A stretch of DNA of 64,000 nucleotides from Sesamum alatum (taxonomy: Eukaryota; Streptophyta; Magnoliopsida; Lamiales; Pedaliaceae): contig JACGWO010000003.1 in NCBI GenBank assembly GCA_034509735.1, positions 39,292,873 to 39,356,872 on the forward strand, written 5' to 3'. The notes below the pieces were generated by a model. It was not told where the DNA came from, did no database searches, and was given only the letters and a program-made list of their open reading frames with translations. The position numbers and the translations under genes are program-made. This document shows positions 23,919 to 36,800 of the stretch, one piece after another; the stretch's first letter is position 1, and each line of letters starts with the position of its first letter.

Positions 23919-26900
23919 ATGGAGAGTTTGGCAGCAAGAAACTTGGCCGCAATGGCGGTCTCTATCTATCCAACCATGAGTTCTTCGAGGAAAAAGAGGC
24001 TCAGGAGCGAAATGGGTTTTCCTGTAAACGCACACAGTTCGTGTACGACGACAGGGTTTCGCGTGCGGTGCGGTGGCGCGAGTGCCGGGAGCGAGAGCTG
24101 TTTGGCTTTGCCTGTGAAGGAAGATTTTGCTGATGAGGAAGATTACGTGAAGGCTGGTGGGTCTGAGCTTTTGTTTGTTCAAATGCAGCAGAACAAGCAC
24201 ATGGATCAGCAGTCTAAGCTTTCGGATAAGGTAACTGTTCGATTCTCATGGTTTGATTTTGTTACCTGTTATTGTGTTTGTTCTTGTTTTTTGGGATGTT
24301 TTGATGATCGTTGTTGTGGGGCAGTCTCATGCATATGCTGTATTTCTGCTCAAGAAAATCGAAGTTTAGTGTTAGAATTTTGAATAAAGAACCAATATGT
24401 GGAAACTGTTACCTTATCCTAAAGTATGATTGAACTATCCTGGCACTCTGCTGAGATTCTCCATTTGTGTTTAAGGATTGAAAACTGTAGGCTTTTAGGA
24501 CCCTGTTTTTCGTATCCCATTCTCTTTCCTCCCTTACAAAGAGGAGAATCGAAAGTTTCTCCGTTGCAGGAGTTGGCCCAAAACTGGACTTCTATAAACA
24601 AGCGAGAAAAGCGCTTTCTATCTTATTACTCGAGCGGGTTTAGCTTGCTATCACTAAATTGCTGACTGGGGATGTGCTTAGAAAGGCGCCGGCTACCTTA
24701 TTACTGACAGCACAGCTGGTGCTGGCACTCAATTAGTAGCTGTGGCATGTCACTTGGCTCATCCTGTAGAGTATATGGTCCTTAAAAATGCTAACTTGCG
24801 TAATTTAAAACATTTGTGATCCTTCTAGAATGAGCTGCCAAAAGGTATACTGCATGCATGAAGGTTCTATACATGCTTTGCAATGGAGACAATTAAACAT
24901 TTCTGTGTTCGTACACCGTTGCATGTCTGTGCAAGAGGGGTTGCAGAATAGTGCAATATAGAGCATCCAACATATGGGGAAAATATTGCTTGCTTAATTT
25001 ATGTAAGACTTACTTAAGCAGTCCCATCAATTGGTAATGGCTGCAGAAATAGTTGATTCTTGGAATTGGAATAGTTTCAAGTTTGAAGTAGCAGTAGAGA
25101 TGCCTCAAAGATTGCCTTCAAGTGGAATATCGTGGTTCTGCCCCTAGCAATGACTATTGTCTCTAATTTAATATGGTCAATACGCTGCTTGGTAAACTAC
25201 CCTAAGGATTCATGTGTATAGTTCAAGCTTTGACATCGGCCACAAGTATTTATGTTCACAAATTTTGAAAATATGAGAACTAACAATCCAAGAGTTGCGA
25301 AAGTATCATTAGCTTCAGACGGGAATATTATGTCATTTCAGACTTCCAAGATTCAGTTTAGACACTTTAAAAGAAACATAAAATTGTACCCTTGGTTTAA
25401 AGTTATCAACCTTTGAAATAATGTACTAGGCTTTGAGTAGATGATATTGTGCCTCATACACAGCTCCACTTTGAGGAGGCCATAGAAATCTTATAGATAT
25501 AGGCATCTTGGCTCTGGATGAAAAATTGCTTTAACTTTAGTCCTAATGATTGGTTACTGATATATGGAGTTGAGCACTTCTTGAAACCTTGACTTGAATG
25601 TGCTTATCAGGAAGAGGATATGGTTAAAATTACGACTGACAGAAGCACAACTGTCATATCAGGTAAGAAATTCTGCATAGTCCATATGATCGGTTGTTGA
25701 CTATGGTGGCAATTGCATCGACTTTTAGGGAGATAGGAGTGCAAGAGCGTATATCTTGATCAGAGCTTGTGTTTGCAGAAGTCCTATAAACCGAATGTCC
25801 ATACCTTCTTTTATTCTGTCAAAGTAATGAAGATGTCTTTTCTTTAACAAAATATTTAAACTTTCCTTATTCAAATATAATTAATGCGTTTTTTGTACTT
25901 ATTGCCACCACAACCTTCCCTCCTGTTCAAATATAAAGCTAAATTATTGGGAACTAAATGTATAATGAATTGACATGAACACCGGAACTTAAATATTGAT
26001 GATCTTAATATCTATTTGGAAAACAACTAATGGATCATTTAACCTTAAATAGGAAAGAGCACTTCATATCACCGTAAATGGAGGATCAAACACATTACCA
26101 TATTACAACCATCAATGAAAACTACTCCGTCATAACCTTTGGAAAGTTCAAGTCTGGATTGTACCATCCAGAAGGTGAAATATCACACAGAAGAAGCAAG
26201 AAGATATTTTATACAAAACTTTGTGTTGTGTGGATAAGGAACACTAGTTCATTATGATTATTTCACTAGTCAACTGTAATGCTTGGGACACTTAATTTTT
26301 ACCTTTTCTTCTTACTTCAAGATAAAGTAATTCAAGTATTATTGCGTATGCGGTTACCTTTTAATCGATGTTATGTATAAAAAAGAAATTTCTTAACGTA
26401 TTTAAACTTTGTTCAAGCTATCTAATCTTGTGTGAAGAAATCCTCTTTGTCGAGTTTGAAATATGAATTTGAAAATACTTTTGAATGTTTTTGTTATTTT
26501 TAACCTAAGTATTTCCTTATGATTCCATCAATTCGGAGCAATCTCAAAACATCTTTATCAGCATATCTGCCCTTATTCTTGCAGTTGCCAAGAATATTAA
26601 CTGGAGATAATATACTGGATTTGGTGGTAATTGGTTGCGGACCTGCTGGGCTAGCTCTTGCTGCTGAGTCAGCTAAGCTAGGTTTGAATGTCGGGCTTAT
26701 TGGCCCTGATCTTCCTTTCACAAATAACTATGGCGTGTGGGAGGATGAATTCAAAGGTGCTCATTCGATTCCTGTTATTTGAATTTCATATATCAAGTGA
26801 TTTGGAGTTTATAGTATCATGAAAACTTAAAGTATAGTATTATGTGATTTGTTTAATGTATCTGTGCTCCTCTGTTCCACAAATCTTGCACGTAGACACA

Positions 26901-29754
26901 GGAAAGTATCATTCCATCATGCTGTGTCTGTTATCATATGTAAATTCCAATTTCATCGTGTGGTAGAGCAATTTGTGGTTGATTTAGATAAGGATTTTAT
27001 GCATATCAGACTCACTCCTGCTTGTGGGAAAGCAAAACTGTATGATTACCAACTATTAGATGACAAAGGAGGCAAAATGAGATTTCTAAGAAGTATTTCC
27101 ATTGTCAATTTTCTTTCAATGACTAGACCCGATATTTCTTTTTGATAATGAGAGCCATTATTCAATTGTTACAGAAATCGTTCGTGCTTCTGTCATTGTT
27201 CTTTAACACTTCCTAGTTTCTTTAATATCAAAATCTCTTTATGGGTTGAATGGTGAATCTCCAACCCAGTTCATGTCTTTTCATTATCTTATAGCTCTAT
27301 GACAATGAAATTTTTGTACCATTCTGCCTTCTTTATTTTGGATAGAACATACAAAACAATTTACTTATTTTCACGCTTCATTTAGCAACAATATACCTGT
27401 GCCTTATAGCTAAAATACATGAAGCTACTTTGCTATTATTTCAGACCTTGGGCTTGAATGTTGCATCGAGCATGTGTGGCGGGATACAATCGTATATCTA
27501 GATGACAATGACCCTATTTTTATTGGTCGTGCATATGGACGTGTTAGTCGCTTTTTGCTCCATGAAGAGTTACTGAAAAGGTAAAATGTCTTAATATAGT
27601 TATCCTACTTTTATTGATATTTACTAGATATTTCACCTTAGTATACTCACAAAGACAGATCACATTTCTAGGTTCGTAACTCATATTAATTTTCCTAGGT
27701 GTGTCGAGTCAGGTGTATCATATCTTAGCACGAAAGTGGAAAGGATTATCGAAGCTTCAAGCGGCCATAGACTTGTAGAATGTGAAGGCAATATTGTGAT
27801 TCCCTGCAGGTCTGCTTACTGATTCTCTTTTATAAGCAAATCTTAATTCATAAAGACTTCGATTCTCTCCTTATCTTATGCCTGTGACTTGCATTTACAG
27901 GCTCGCCACTGTAGCATCCGGGGCAGCCTCGGGGAAACTCTTGGAATACGAGGTTGGGGGTCCGAGGGTTTCTGTCCAGACAGCCTATGGAATCGAGGTT
28001 GAGGTAGGAATGTACAAAAGATTACAAATACCAAAGCCTTTCCCATTTAGTTCCATTATCCACTAAAGTACTCAGTTGCTAATTCTAAGTAGTCATGGTG
28101 ATTTCAATCTTAATATTTTAGATTATACATTCCGAGCATTCAATTTCATGATCTTGGCCAAATCTCACCTATTTCCAGGTGGAAAACAATCCCTACGACC
28201 CTGGCCTGATGGTATTCATGGATTACAGAGACTACGTAAAACAAAAAGTTCAATGCCTAGAAGCCCAGTATCCGACATTTCTTTATGCAATGCCTATGTC
28301 CCCGACGAGAGTTTTTTTTGAGGTTTGATCAAACGGTATTAGCTAGATTACATTAACATAGTACAGGAAAACTATGTTTTGTCTGTAAACTAACACAAGT
28401 GCTTAAGCAGGAGACGTGTTTAGCATCGAAAGACGCGATGCCTTTCGATCTATTAAAAAAGAAACTGATGTCAAGACTGGAGTCGATGGGCGTCCGCATT
28501 ATAAGAACTTATGAAGAGGTACACGGCTTGCTTTCTCTTTATGTAAACGACGTTAAGTGGGACTTCTCAATTCAGCTGATAATTGTGGGGGGCTTTTTGC
28601 AGGAGTGGTCTTATATTCCGGTTGGTGGTTCCTTGCCAAACACTGAGCAGAAGAACCTTGCTTTTGGCGCTGCTGCTAGCATGGTCCATCCAGCCACAGG
28701 TAATATTAGGATTAATTATACCTTTATGTCTGTTTCTTGAACGAAACGGCCCATAATTATATCAACCTATTCTGAAACAGGCTACTCGGTTGTTAGATCG
28801 CTATCAGAGGCTCCTCAATACGCATCGGTTATTGCAAATATTTTGAAGCAATCCCATGTGAAAAACATGCTAGCCAGCTCAAGGATTTCCGATAATATCT
28901 CAATGCAAGGTAACAATACACGAACTCGGACATATCTTTGTTGATTGTTACCACATAGCATCACTCTTTACTCTTGATATGTACATCTTGAGAAATTATC
29001 ATTGTTCATCATCACATGCAACTTCATCTCTTTGTTCAGCGTGGAATGCCCTATGGCCGATGGAGAGGAAACGACAACGAGCATTTTTCCTCTTTGGACT
29101 AGCACTCATATTGCAGCTGGACATCGAGGGCATTAGAACGTTCTTCCAGTCATTCTTCCGAATGCCAAAATGGTACTTTGCAAACTCTTTTCCTTAATAT
29201 CACCATTAGCATGCAACATTGTCTTCGTATGCCCTTACAAGAATAATCCTGCCACCATAATGTCGGGGTGTTGAACTTAATCCAACATTACATCCCGGCT
29301 CAGCGACCCCTGGTCCAACTTTATCAAGGTTGTTGCTGGTTGACCTTCTATTATGAACATGGACATAGGATAATTCTCCGAATCACATGAATCTTAACGT
29401 GTTGTATATATCTTTCTTTCGTATTTTCTGCACACGTTCACAATCTGACAATGATTTCCCAACTCGCTGTCAAAATCAACTGATAGCCCCAACATCACTC
29501 TCTCAGTGCCAGTCATAACAGATTCCAGCACATATAAGATGTTAACTCATAGAAAAGCTCGTTTGTAACGACGATGTTAATCTCACAGGATGTCGCAGGG
29601 ATTCCTCGGCTCGACTCTGTCCTCCGTGGACCTGCTATTGTTCGCCTTGTACATGTTTGTCATAGCACCCAATGACATGAGAAAGTGCCTCATCAACCAT
29701 CTGATATCTGATCCTACAGGCTCAATCATGGTAAAGACTTATCTTACATTGTAG
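23919..29754 (+). CDS. LCYE: Lycopene epsilon-cyclase, chloroplast
   Basis: This plastid enzyme forms the epsilon-ring of lycopene, committing carotenoids to alpha-carotene and lutein. Eleven exons close in phase: 23919-24230, 26585-26756, 27445-27580, 27699-27809, 27901-28003, 28179-28322, 28411-28518, 28603-28699, 28781-28909, 29040-29172 and 29589-29754, giving 536 residues (family about 525-540). A Ser/Arg-rich transit peptide covers roughly the first 50 residues. Then come VKAGGSELLFVQMQQNK, the dinucleotide-binding motif VVIGCGPAGLALAAESAKLG (GxGxxG at 121-126), NNYGVWEDEF, the cyclase FFEET motif at 324-328, PVGGSLPNTEQKNLAFGAAA, FFLFGLALILQLDIEG and the C-terminal HLISDPTGS. The residue aligned with the known ring-number determinant (Leu448 in Arabidopsis) is Leu460, as in one-ring enzymes. 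The last exon reads through a GTAAAG to the TAG at 29752, as expected from the family C-terminus. Intron 1 is 2.35 kb; the rest are short. Confidence 0.95.
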
Positions 29755-31656
29755 ATTTACATCGTCTTAATCGAAATTCCGACATGTTCTTCTTTCAGAT
29801 ATACTAGCTCAGATTGCACTAGATGTCCACCTTATCATGTATATAACTTGGTATAAAGATGCAGTATTTATAGATATAATTATTTGATGAATGTCCAAGT
29901 TTATCAATGGAGAGCAAAGGTTTCAGTATGTGTGTTATATACCTAAATTTGATATACGGATAATTATATTTATACCCCTGATCTATGGCTTGTTTATACA
30001 AATCACTCATGCCTTTTTTACAACTACGCATACACTCATAAAAAACATCAACATCATTTTCACAGACCATTCATACTTTTTGAAAAATTGCTCATACACT
30101 ACCCCTATTATAAGGCCGTCTAGTTTAAAATCGTGCTTGCTTCTTCAACCAGGAAGCCCGACAAAGGGTCCGTGGCACCAAATAAAAACATACTTCGTAA
30201 TTTTTGTATATGATCTTATATAGATGTGTATAATTATATTTTGCTAAATTTTTTAATTGGCTCCTTAAGTTTGTGTTTAAAATCACTTTACTCACTTATC
30301 TTTATTTCCTAATTTTTTCATACTTAAAATTCATATTTGGTGTCATTCCAGTCCTGCAGCTAGAGTTGAAAAATATATCTAACTACTTAATGCTCGATTA
30401 AAATCCAAAAAAGCTTCCCCGAATTCGACTTGTTGGACCTGGCAAATCAAACTTGAACAAAAAATTTTGTTCGATAAGCTTGTGAACTCGACTTGTTTGA
30501 TGCAAAATAATAAAATATACTTAAAAATATCAAATTACTCCAGCTTGATTTATATTTGATCCAATTAAAGCTCATTTGAGTTTGATTAGATCAATAATCA
30601 AATCAAATTCAAACGTGATTTTTCAAGCTCGATAATAACTCAAATAACTTGAAGAATGATGTGTTTGGCTTAATTCGAATCATTTACAATCCTATACTCA
30701 ACCAACTTTCCAACAAGAAAACAACCAGAATTTGCTTACATATGCATGTAAAACTTTCAGGGATAAATGTATTATTTTATATCTATTTATCCCAAAAAAA
30801 AAAAAAAAAAAAAATTCAGACTCGAATCATTACAATATATTTTACTTTAAAAAAACATTGTAGTACAAAAAAGATGTATAGACAGAGCACTTTGATGTTC
30901 AGAAATTCGTGGTCAAGGAGTATGATATATCATTATCCGTCGCGATATGTAATCCCTGCGTGCATATAATATATAATTTTTTATACTTTTAAATATATTA
31001 TAATAAAAATAAAATATATAAATTAATACATTATATTTTAAAAAATATATAAACCGCCATTGTATGTATAACATATTTTTTCTTTATAATAGTATTGATT
31101 TAATATAGATAGATGGACGTTAAGCCAATATTTTTAAAGGTCGTGAGAGTTTTAATTGGCCGAGTAAGTTAATATAAAATTTGAAAAGTTGAATAAGTTA
31201 ATTATCTTATCAACTAAAGTCTAGAATATTTTTGGGATCACAAAAAATTAGTGCAGTGACGTCAAAATCGCAACTTTATGTCTATACCACTTTTTTTTTT
31301 GTTTTGGTTAAATAATAGTATAGATTTTATATGTGTAGTTTTAGGACTGACTTGTGTGCACGTTGGCATGTCAATGTCGCATTTCGTTTTATGACATCCA
31401 AAACACGCCGTATGCATTGTATATATGCTACTTTTATGTGTCAGCGTGTTTCTACTAGAAATGACACAAAACGTTGTTTAATGAGAATAATCTCGTCGGA
31501 ATAACATAGGAGATACTATAGGGCTTTCTTTTGGTTTTATTCTTAATGTGTTTTATTTGTTTTTGGTTGGTAGAGAGATAAAGATAAAATATATATGTAT
31601 GTGTTTACGAATATTTTTATATGCTTAATTTTGTTATTCATATAATATAAATAAAA
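29755..31656. other. Spacer downstream of LCYE
   Basis: No gene is visible. It contains a copy of the GAGTTCGAG-rich repeat in inverted orientation (30377-30650), an A20 run near 30795 and AT-rich filler. The LCYE 3' UTR should occupy the first few hundred bases. Confidence 0.5.
30377..30650 (-). repeat. Dispersed GAGTTCGAG-type repeat, copy B (inverted to copy A)
   Basis: On the reverse strand the words GAGCTTTAATTGGATCAA, CAAACTCAAATGAGC and ATTTGATATTTTTAAGTATA match copy A at 20260-20570. The copies are diverged and lie 10 kb apart on either side of LCYE. Confidence 0.5.
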
Positions 31657-31796
31657 GAGCGCAACCCTCGTATTTAGTTGTCATTGTGATTTGAGGCCCT
31701 GAACAGACTACAAATGATAAGTCGAAGGAAGATGAGGTTGACATCAAGTCATCGTGTCTTGGGCGACACACGTGCTGCAATGATCGGGACAAAGGA
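31657..31796 (+). pseudogene. Decayed plastid 16S rRNA gene fragment (NUPT)
   Basis: The stretch follows the conserved region of plastid 16S rRNA in order: GAGCGCAACCCTCGTATTTA, then CCCTGAACAGACT, GATAAGTCGAAGGAAGATGA, GACATCAAGTCATC, and GGGCGACACACGTGCT followed by CGGGACAAAGG. Relative to the plastid gene as I know it, about ten bases (the CCCCTTATGC part) are deleted. Most differences are C-to-T or G-to-A, the usual decay of methylated plastid inserts in nuclear DNA. It is about 140 bp, too short and diverged to be functional. Confidence 0.85.
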
Positions 31797-31928
31797 TAGA
31801 TAATTTTTTTTTTGTAAAGATATAGAGAAACATTCAGAATATTTTAATTATCTATCAGACGATGGAAAAATAAATATGAACAAAGCCTTTATTTTCTTCT
31901 CGGGGAATTTGTAGAATTTGTATTACTT

Positions 31929-32385
31929 AGAGGGTGTTCGGCTAAGTTTGTTTGGAATATCTTGTAAGCTCCTACATTTTATAAGATTTTTTAAAAATAA
32001 GATGTTAAATTTTATTTTAAAAATATGCTCGTAAAGTGTTTTGATGAATAAGATATCGGAGTATTTTGCATAATTGCAACAATAACCAAAATAAGTTATC
32101 AAACTATTATAATTTAAGATAATATAAATAGATAATTTTGCCTTTTGGGAAAAACGTCAAGGTGCAAAGGGTCAAAGTGAAATAGTATACTAATAAAATT
32201 GTGAGAGTGCTTTTGTGATGTTCAGATAATTTTTTTAAAAAAATCTTATAAAAAAAATGGGTTAAGTTTATTTTTTTAAACAACTTATAAAATCATAAAT
32301 ATTTTATTTTGAGATTTTATAAAAAAAATTTAAAAGAAAATGTCAACAATTTTATAAAACTTATTAGCTCAGCCAAACACCCTCT
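31929..32385. mobile_element. MITE-like element (AGAGGGTGTT inverted ends)
   Basis: The left end AGAGGGTGTTCGGCTAAGTT and the reverse complement of the right end AGAGGGTGTTTGGCTGAGCT form terminal inverted repeats. The ~457-bp interior is AT-rich and non-coding. GGGTGTTYGGCT ends are typical of plant hAT-type MITEs. No matching 8-bp target duplication was found. Confidence 0.65.
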
Positions 32386-33850
32386 TGGTCTAATTCAAGA
32401 CCGACCATCAAAATAATTATGAATAACTCGTTCCTCTCTTTTGAAGAAGGGAACGCTAGATTCAGTTGGTGTTTGAAACAATTTTATGGCAGAACTGTAA
32501 TCTGGGTCCTACTAGATAGGGTTATTATCTCTTTTGGTTTCAAACTTTACATGATGACACTTTTAGTCAAAATCCTAACACTCTTGGTCCTTTGCCGGTT
32601 GTTTTGGGGTTAAAATTGTCATTTCATAAAGCTCGTGACCAAAAGTACAATTTTGCTTAATTTTATTTAGCTATAAGAAAATAATGGTATTGAAAAATAT
32701 GAGTTTGTTTAATATTTGGCGTATGATCATTAAAGTGCACGGATTTTTTTTATTATTTTTAATTATTCCTCATTAATAGAAAACTCAATCTACTTTATTT
32801 AGATTCCATTAAAATTTAACACGGGATCTATTTAGAAATAATGGAGTACTATTGCATTTGAGATACGAGGAACTATTTGTACTATTGCATTTGAGACACG
32901 AGGCATTGTGCCAAACGAAAAGCAAATGCTAGTCATTAATAGTAGTTATTAGTGTATTGGTAGTTATTGATTAATTATGTATATTTGAAAGAGTTAATGA
33001 TTAATTAAAATTTATTATGTAATTGTAATCGGTTCATTATAAAAAGATAAAGAAAAACTACTCTTATAACCAATTTTTGGATACTTTCAACTTCTATTAT
33101 TCATTACTTTTCAAAATTATGAAAATTTTCTGTATTTTTAGAAAAAATATAAGTTCGTGCAAACGCCCTTTGAGTTTCACTATCAAGATCATCCCTTCCG
33201 CTCTTCCTTCAAACTTGGAGCACGTGTAAGGGTGTTTATTTTTTGAAATAAAATAGATAATATAATGTCTATACATATTCGAATTAATAAAAAAAATAAT
33301 CCAATTCGTAATATCAATAACTTGATAAATACAACAACCACCTCCTATACCATTTTTTTTACTTTAGTAATTTACTAGTAACAACAAATAATTATATTTC
33401 TTTCTTATTATTTTTTTAATTAAGTGACGGGGTTGTCTGATTAAACCAATTAGATAATTTTCTCTACCCGACAACCAATCCAATTTGTTCAGAATCGAAT
33501 TTGAATAGTTCTAATATAAAAAATTATAAAAATTACCCAACATAATCTATTCAAACTCGTTCGAATCAAATCGGACCCGAACAACCCGATTAGAATACCC
33601 AACCTAGGCAAGATCACGACTCAAGAACGGGTCTTAAACTCACCCGCCAAGCACGTTACAGATTCCATCCTAGCCGTCCGTCTCCAGCCGGCGGGCCCTA
33701 CCTGTTCACTCTTCCGTCTATTTTCCACATACAAAAATATCAGTCAACATAAATTATTCTTACTTCCCTTCTCTCTTAAGCTCATAAGTCAAAACGGAGC
33801 CCGTACAAATATATTACTCTGATACTGGCAGCGGTGACGGTGCTCCGGTC
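32386..33850. other. Spacer and promoter region of the U-box kinase gene
   Basis: No gene is seen. A CACGTG G-box core lies at 33221-33226, 625 bp upstream of the next start codon. A short direct duplication of ACTATTGCATTTGAGAYACGAGG occurs near 32850-32905. The last 150 bases before 33851 should hold the 5' UTR. Confidence 0.4.
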
Positions 33851-36800
33851 ATGGCGACGATGTCGGTGTCGGTGGCGGTGAAGAGTACGGAGGGGAGGGG
33901 TAGCCAGCGGGCGGTGCGCTGGGCGGTGGAGAATTTGATGAAGAGTGCCGATCGTTTGGTTCTGGTTCATGTTATGGCCCCTATAACCTCTGTCCCTACC
34001 CCGTGTACGTTAGCTTCTTTCCTTCTCTGACTCTGCACGCACACATATGCACAAACACGCTGTGGTTGGAAGTGATTGAAGGCTGTTGTGACTTTAGTGC
34101 TAAAGTTGAAAATGGAACAACTGGACTATTGCGATTTTTTTCGCTCTGTATTTGGAGTTATTGATATTTCGCGTATACTTCTTATTTATGTTAGTCTTTG
34201 TGATCCTCTCTGTCTCTCTGCGTATGTGTTTCAAGTGCAAGTGTTTTTTGCTATGGAGTAGGAGAGCCTGGAAAATTGAAGTATTCTGATTGGAATGAAC
34301 TTGACTAAGGGAGAAGACCTTGGACATTAGATGCACTCTATAATAGAGGTAGTTTCAATAGGAATCACAGGGATTGGATTGGGTTAATTTGCTGCCTGAG
34401 CAGTGCTGTTGCATTGGTGTGATCACTGTACATGTGCATCATAAATTATTGATGATTCGAAGTATTCATAGTTAATAATCTTCACTTAATGGGAAGTGGT
34501 TGTTTTTATCACACAAGGGTTGCTTAGAAACTCTTTTTTAGTAGTTAACTAATGTTAAGTCTAAAATCAAGTTGCCTGCAAACCATGTACGCATTTTTTG
34601 TTTTCATTGTGAAGGCTGTCAATACACGAAAACCTCAAATTTCGAACTCAGGCTGCTCAACAGATGGCAATCATATCCATGAAATGGAGATTAGAAAACA
34701 AACACTGTTTAGACCTTAGTTGATTACTTTGGAATTCATACTCTGGTGCTTTATTCCACATAGCGAATTAAAGAATTATTTACCTGATTATAGTACATAC
34801 CTTCTCTCTAACTCTTTGTCCCTTCCTTTCCATCTTTTTTTTCTTTTGACCTTGAGAGATAACAAGGAATAAAAGGCGAAAAACGACATAATGTGATTAC
34901 CTTGCTTTTCCTTATGCCCAAATAATGCATTTTATAACTTGACCTCAATTCTTTGTCATAAGTAGATCTCTTGGTGAATTGCTCGCTAGTCTCTCTCATA
35001 GTTTGGGAAATGCCTCTAGAAGTTTCTCATCTAAGTGTCAGAGATCACAAATATAACCCTCACTAAATCATTATTTAGCTTGCCACATTAAGTAATGTAT
35101 TCTTTCTGTCAATGATACATTTAGCAGCAGGTGGTACCATTCCCATCAAGGAGCTAGATGCAGGGGTCGTGGAAATGTACATTCAGGATTTGAGGGCAAG
35201 ACGTGAAGAAACTTTTCTAACTTTCAAGTATCTATATGGGACACAAAAGGTTGGTTTTCTCTGTAAGTCTATCTTTCAGTTAGTTTTGCCAAGTTCATTG
35301 ACATTAAAATAGGTCGAACCACCCTAGATCGAGATCTTGTTACTGGAAGGAGAAAATCCTGCATACGCTCTTCTCAGGTATATATCTGATTCAAGGACTA
35401 CAAGTTTGGTGCTGGGTTCTTGCTCCTCCAATTACTTTGCGAGGTAAAGTCAGAGCTGAGACATGTTTTAAGAATTAAGATGTTATTTATTCTTCACAGT
35501 TTATGATTTTCCTCTTCATTATAACTTTTATGGCCTTGTCGAATATTTTGTCGTATACACTACGTCTTAGCGGTTTGCAATGTCTGCAGAGGAATGCTAT
35601 GTGTTCATAATTTCTTTCTGCTAGATTCAATGTTCATTAAATTGGATACCCTTGGGTGGGAAAAAAGTTGTAACAGCTAAACTGCTAGTTGAATTCCCCA
35701 ATTGATATATTTGTTGCTGAATGACATCTTGTATTCTAATTCAGCATGAGTTCATGCATGTTTCTTTGGTGTTGGTAAAATCACTCTTTTATTTCTTAGG
35801 AAGCCCAAGGATTCTGAGGTTCCGTCGGTTGTTCTCAAACATGCTCCTGACACCTGCAGCATCTATGTGGTCTCTGCAAATAAGCTCATATCAAATTCAT
35901 TGAACCCTATGTTAACTACTGGTATGTCAGCAAACAGGTGCCTTCGTCACATGCCTATCATTGCATCTTAACTTGTTTCATTTTGCAATTTACCAGAGAG
36001 TGGCCGTGATACTCATGCGTTCGGTAAACAAGAATCCAGTCTTTCTTCTTCATCCACGGAGTCCAAATATTACAACTGCCTATCAGATGTTAGTCATCCA
36101 CATTCTCAAGCACAAACACCAAGATTTTCTTCATCTCATCAAGTCTCAGAAGATAGTCACCCTGATATATTGAGAAATAATAGATTTCAATCCATTTCTT
36201 CGACGTACTCAGATCAGGTAATTGCCTTGTAGGTTTTCCTACAACAAATACTATTTTTCATTCAAAAAGTAAATTCAGTTCCACAGTATATACAAGTGAA
36301 CTTCCAAATACTTCCTTCAGAAGGCCACAGTTAACTTGAAACTCAAGTTATCACTTAATGTGAAGAATGTTTTTGTCTCTATTTTGCAGTCAGACATTCA
36401 GGCTGAAATTGAACAGCTGCGCCTGGAATTGGAGAATACCCTGATCATGTACAATCGAGCTTGTGAAGACCTGGTTCATGCACAGAGCAAGGTGCAACAT
36501 TGATTAGTTCTACCCAACAGGATATTGGGCATTCATTTCTTTGGATGTGATAATAACATATTATTTATATCAACACCTTCCCAGAATGGCAATTGTGCAA
36601 AATTTGGTTCACAAAATGATGTTTCCTTGACAAAAAATAATTTATCAAATGACAACCATCCTACTCTATATTTTCAGAATGCAATGGGTGATAGATAACA
36701 GATTATCTTGAAATTAGGAATCAGCACTTCAATCTCCAGTTAAGGGAACTTAGTGTTCGAGTTTTATGTTTCAGCTTAATTTGCTTTCTTCCGAATGCAT

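Noticed and set aside
24540..24770. GC-richer patch in LCYE intron 1 that looked like possible mitochondrial DNA
   Set aside because: I could not match it to any organelle gene; without a search the claim is unsupported.
26849..27145. 98-codon open frame inside LCYE intron 2
   Set aside because: It lies between two well-supported cyclase exons; a TRPDISF ending recalls copia polymerases but nothing before it does. Taken as chance.
35313..35327. Acceptor AAATAG|GTCGAA for exon 3 of the U-box kinase
   Set aside because: It leads straight into an in-frame TAG at 35325-35327; the acceptor CCCTAG just after it keeps the frame and matches the family.
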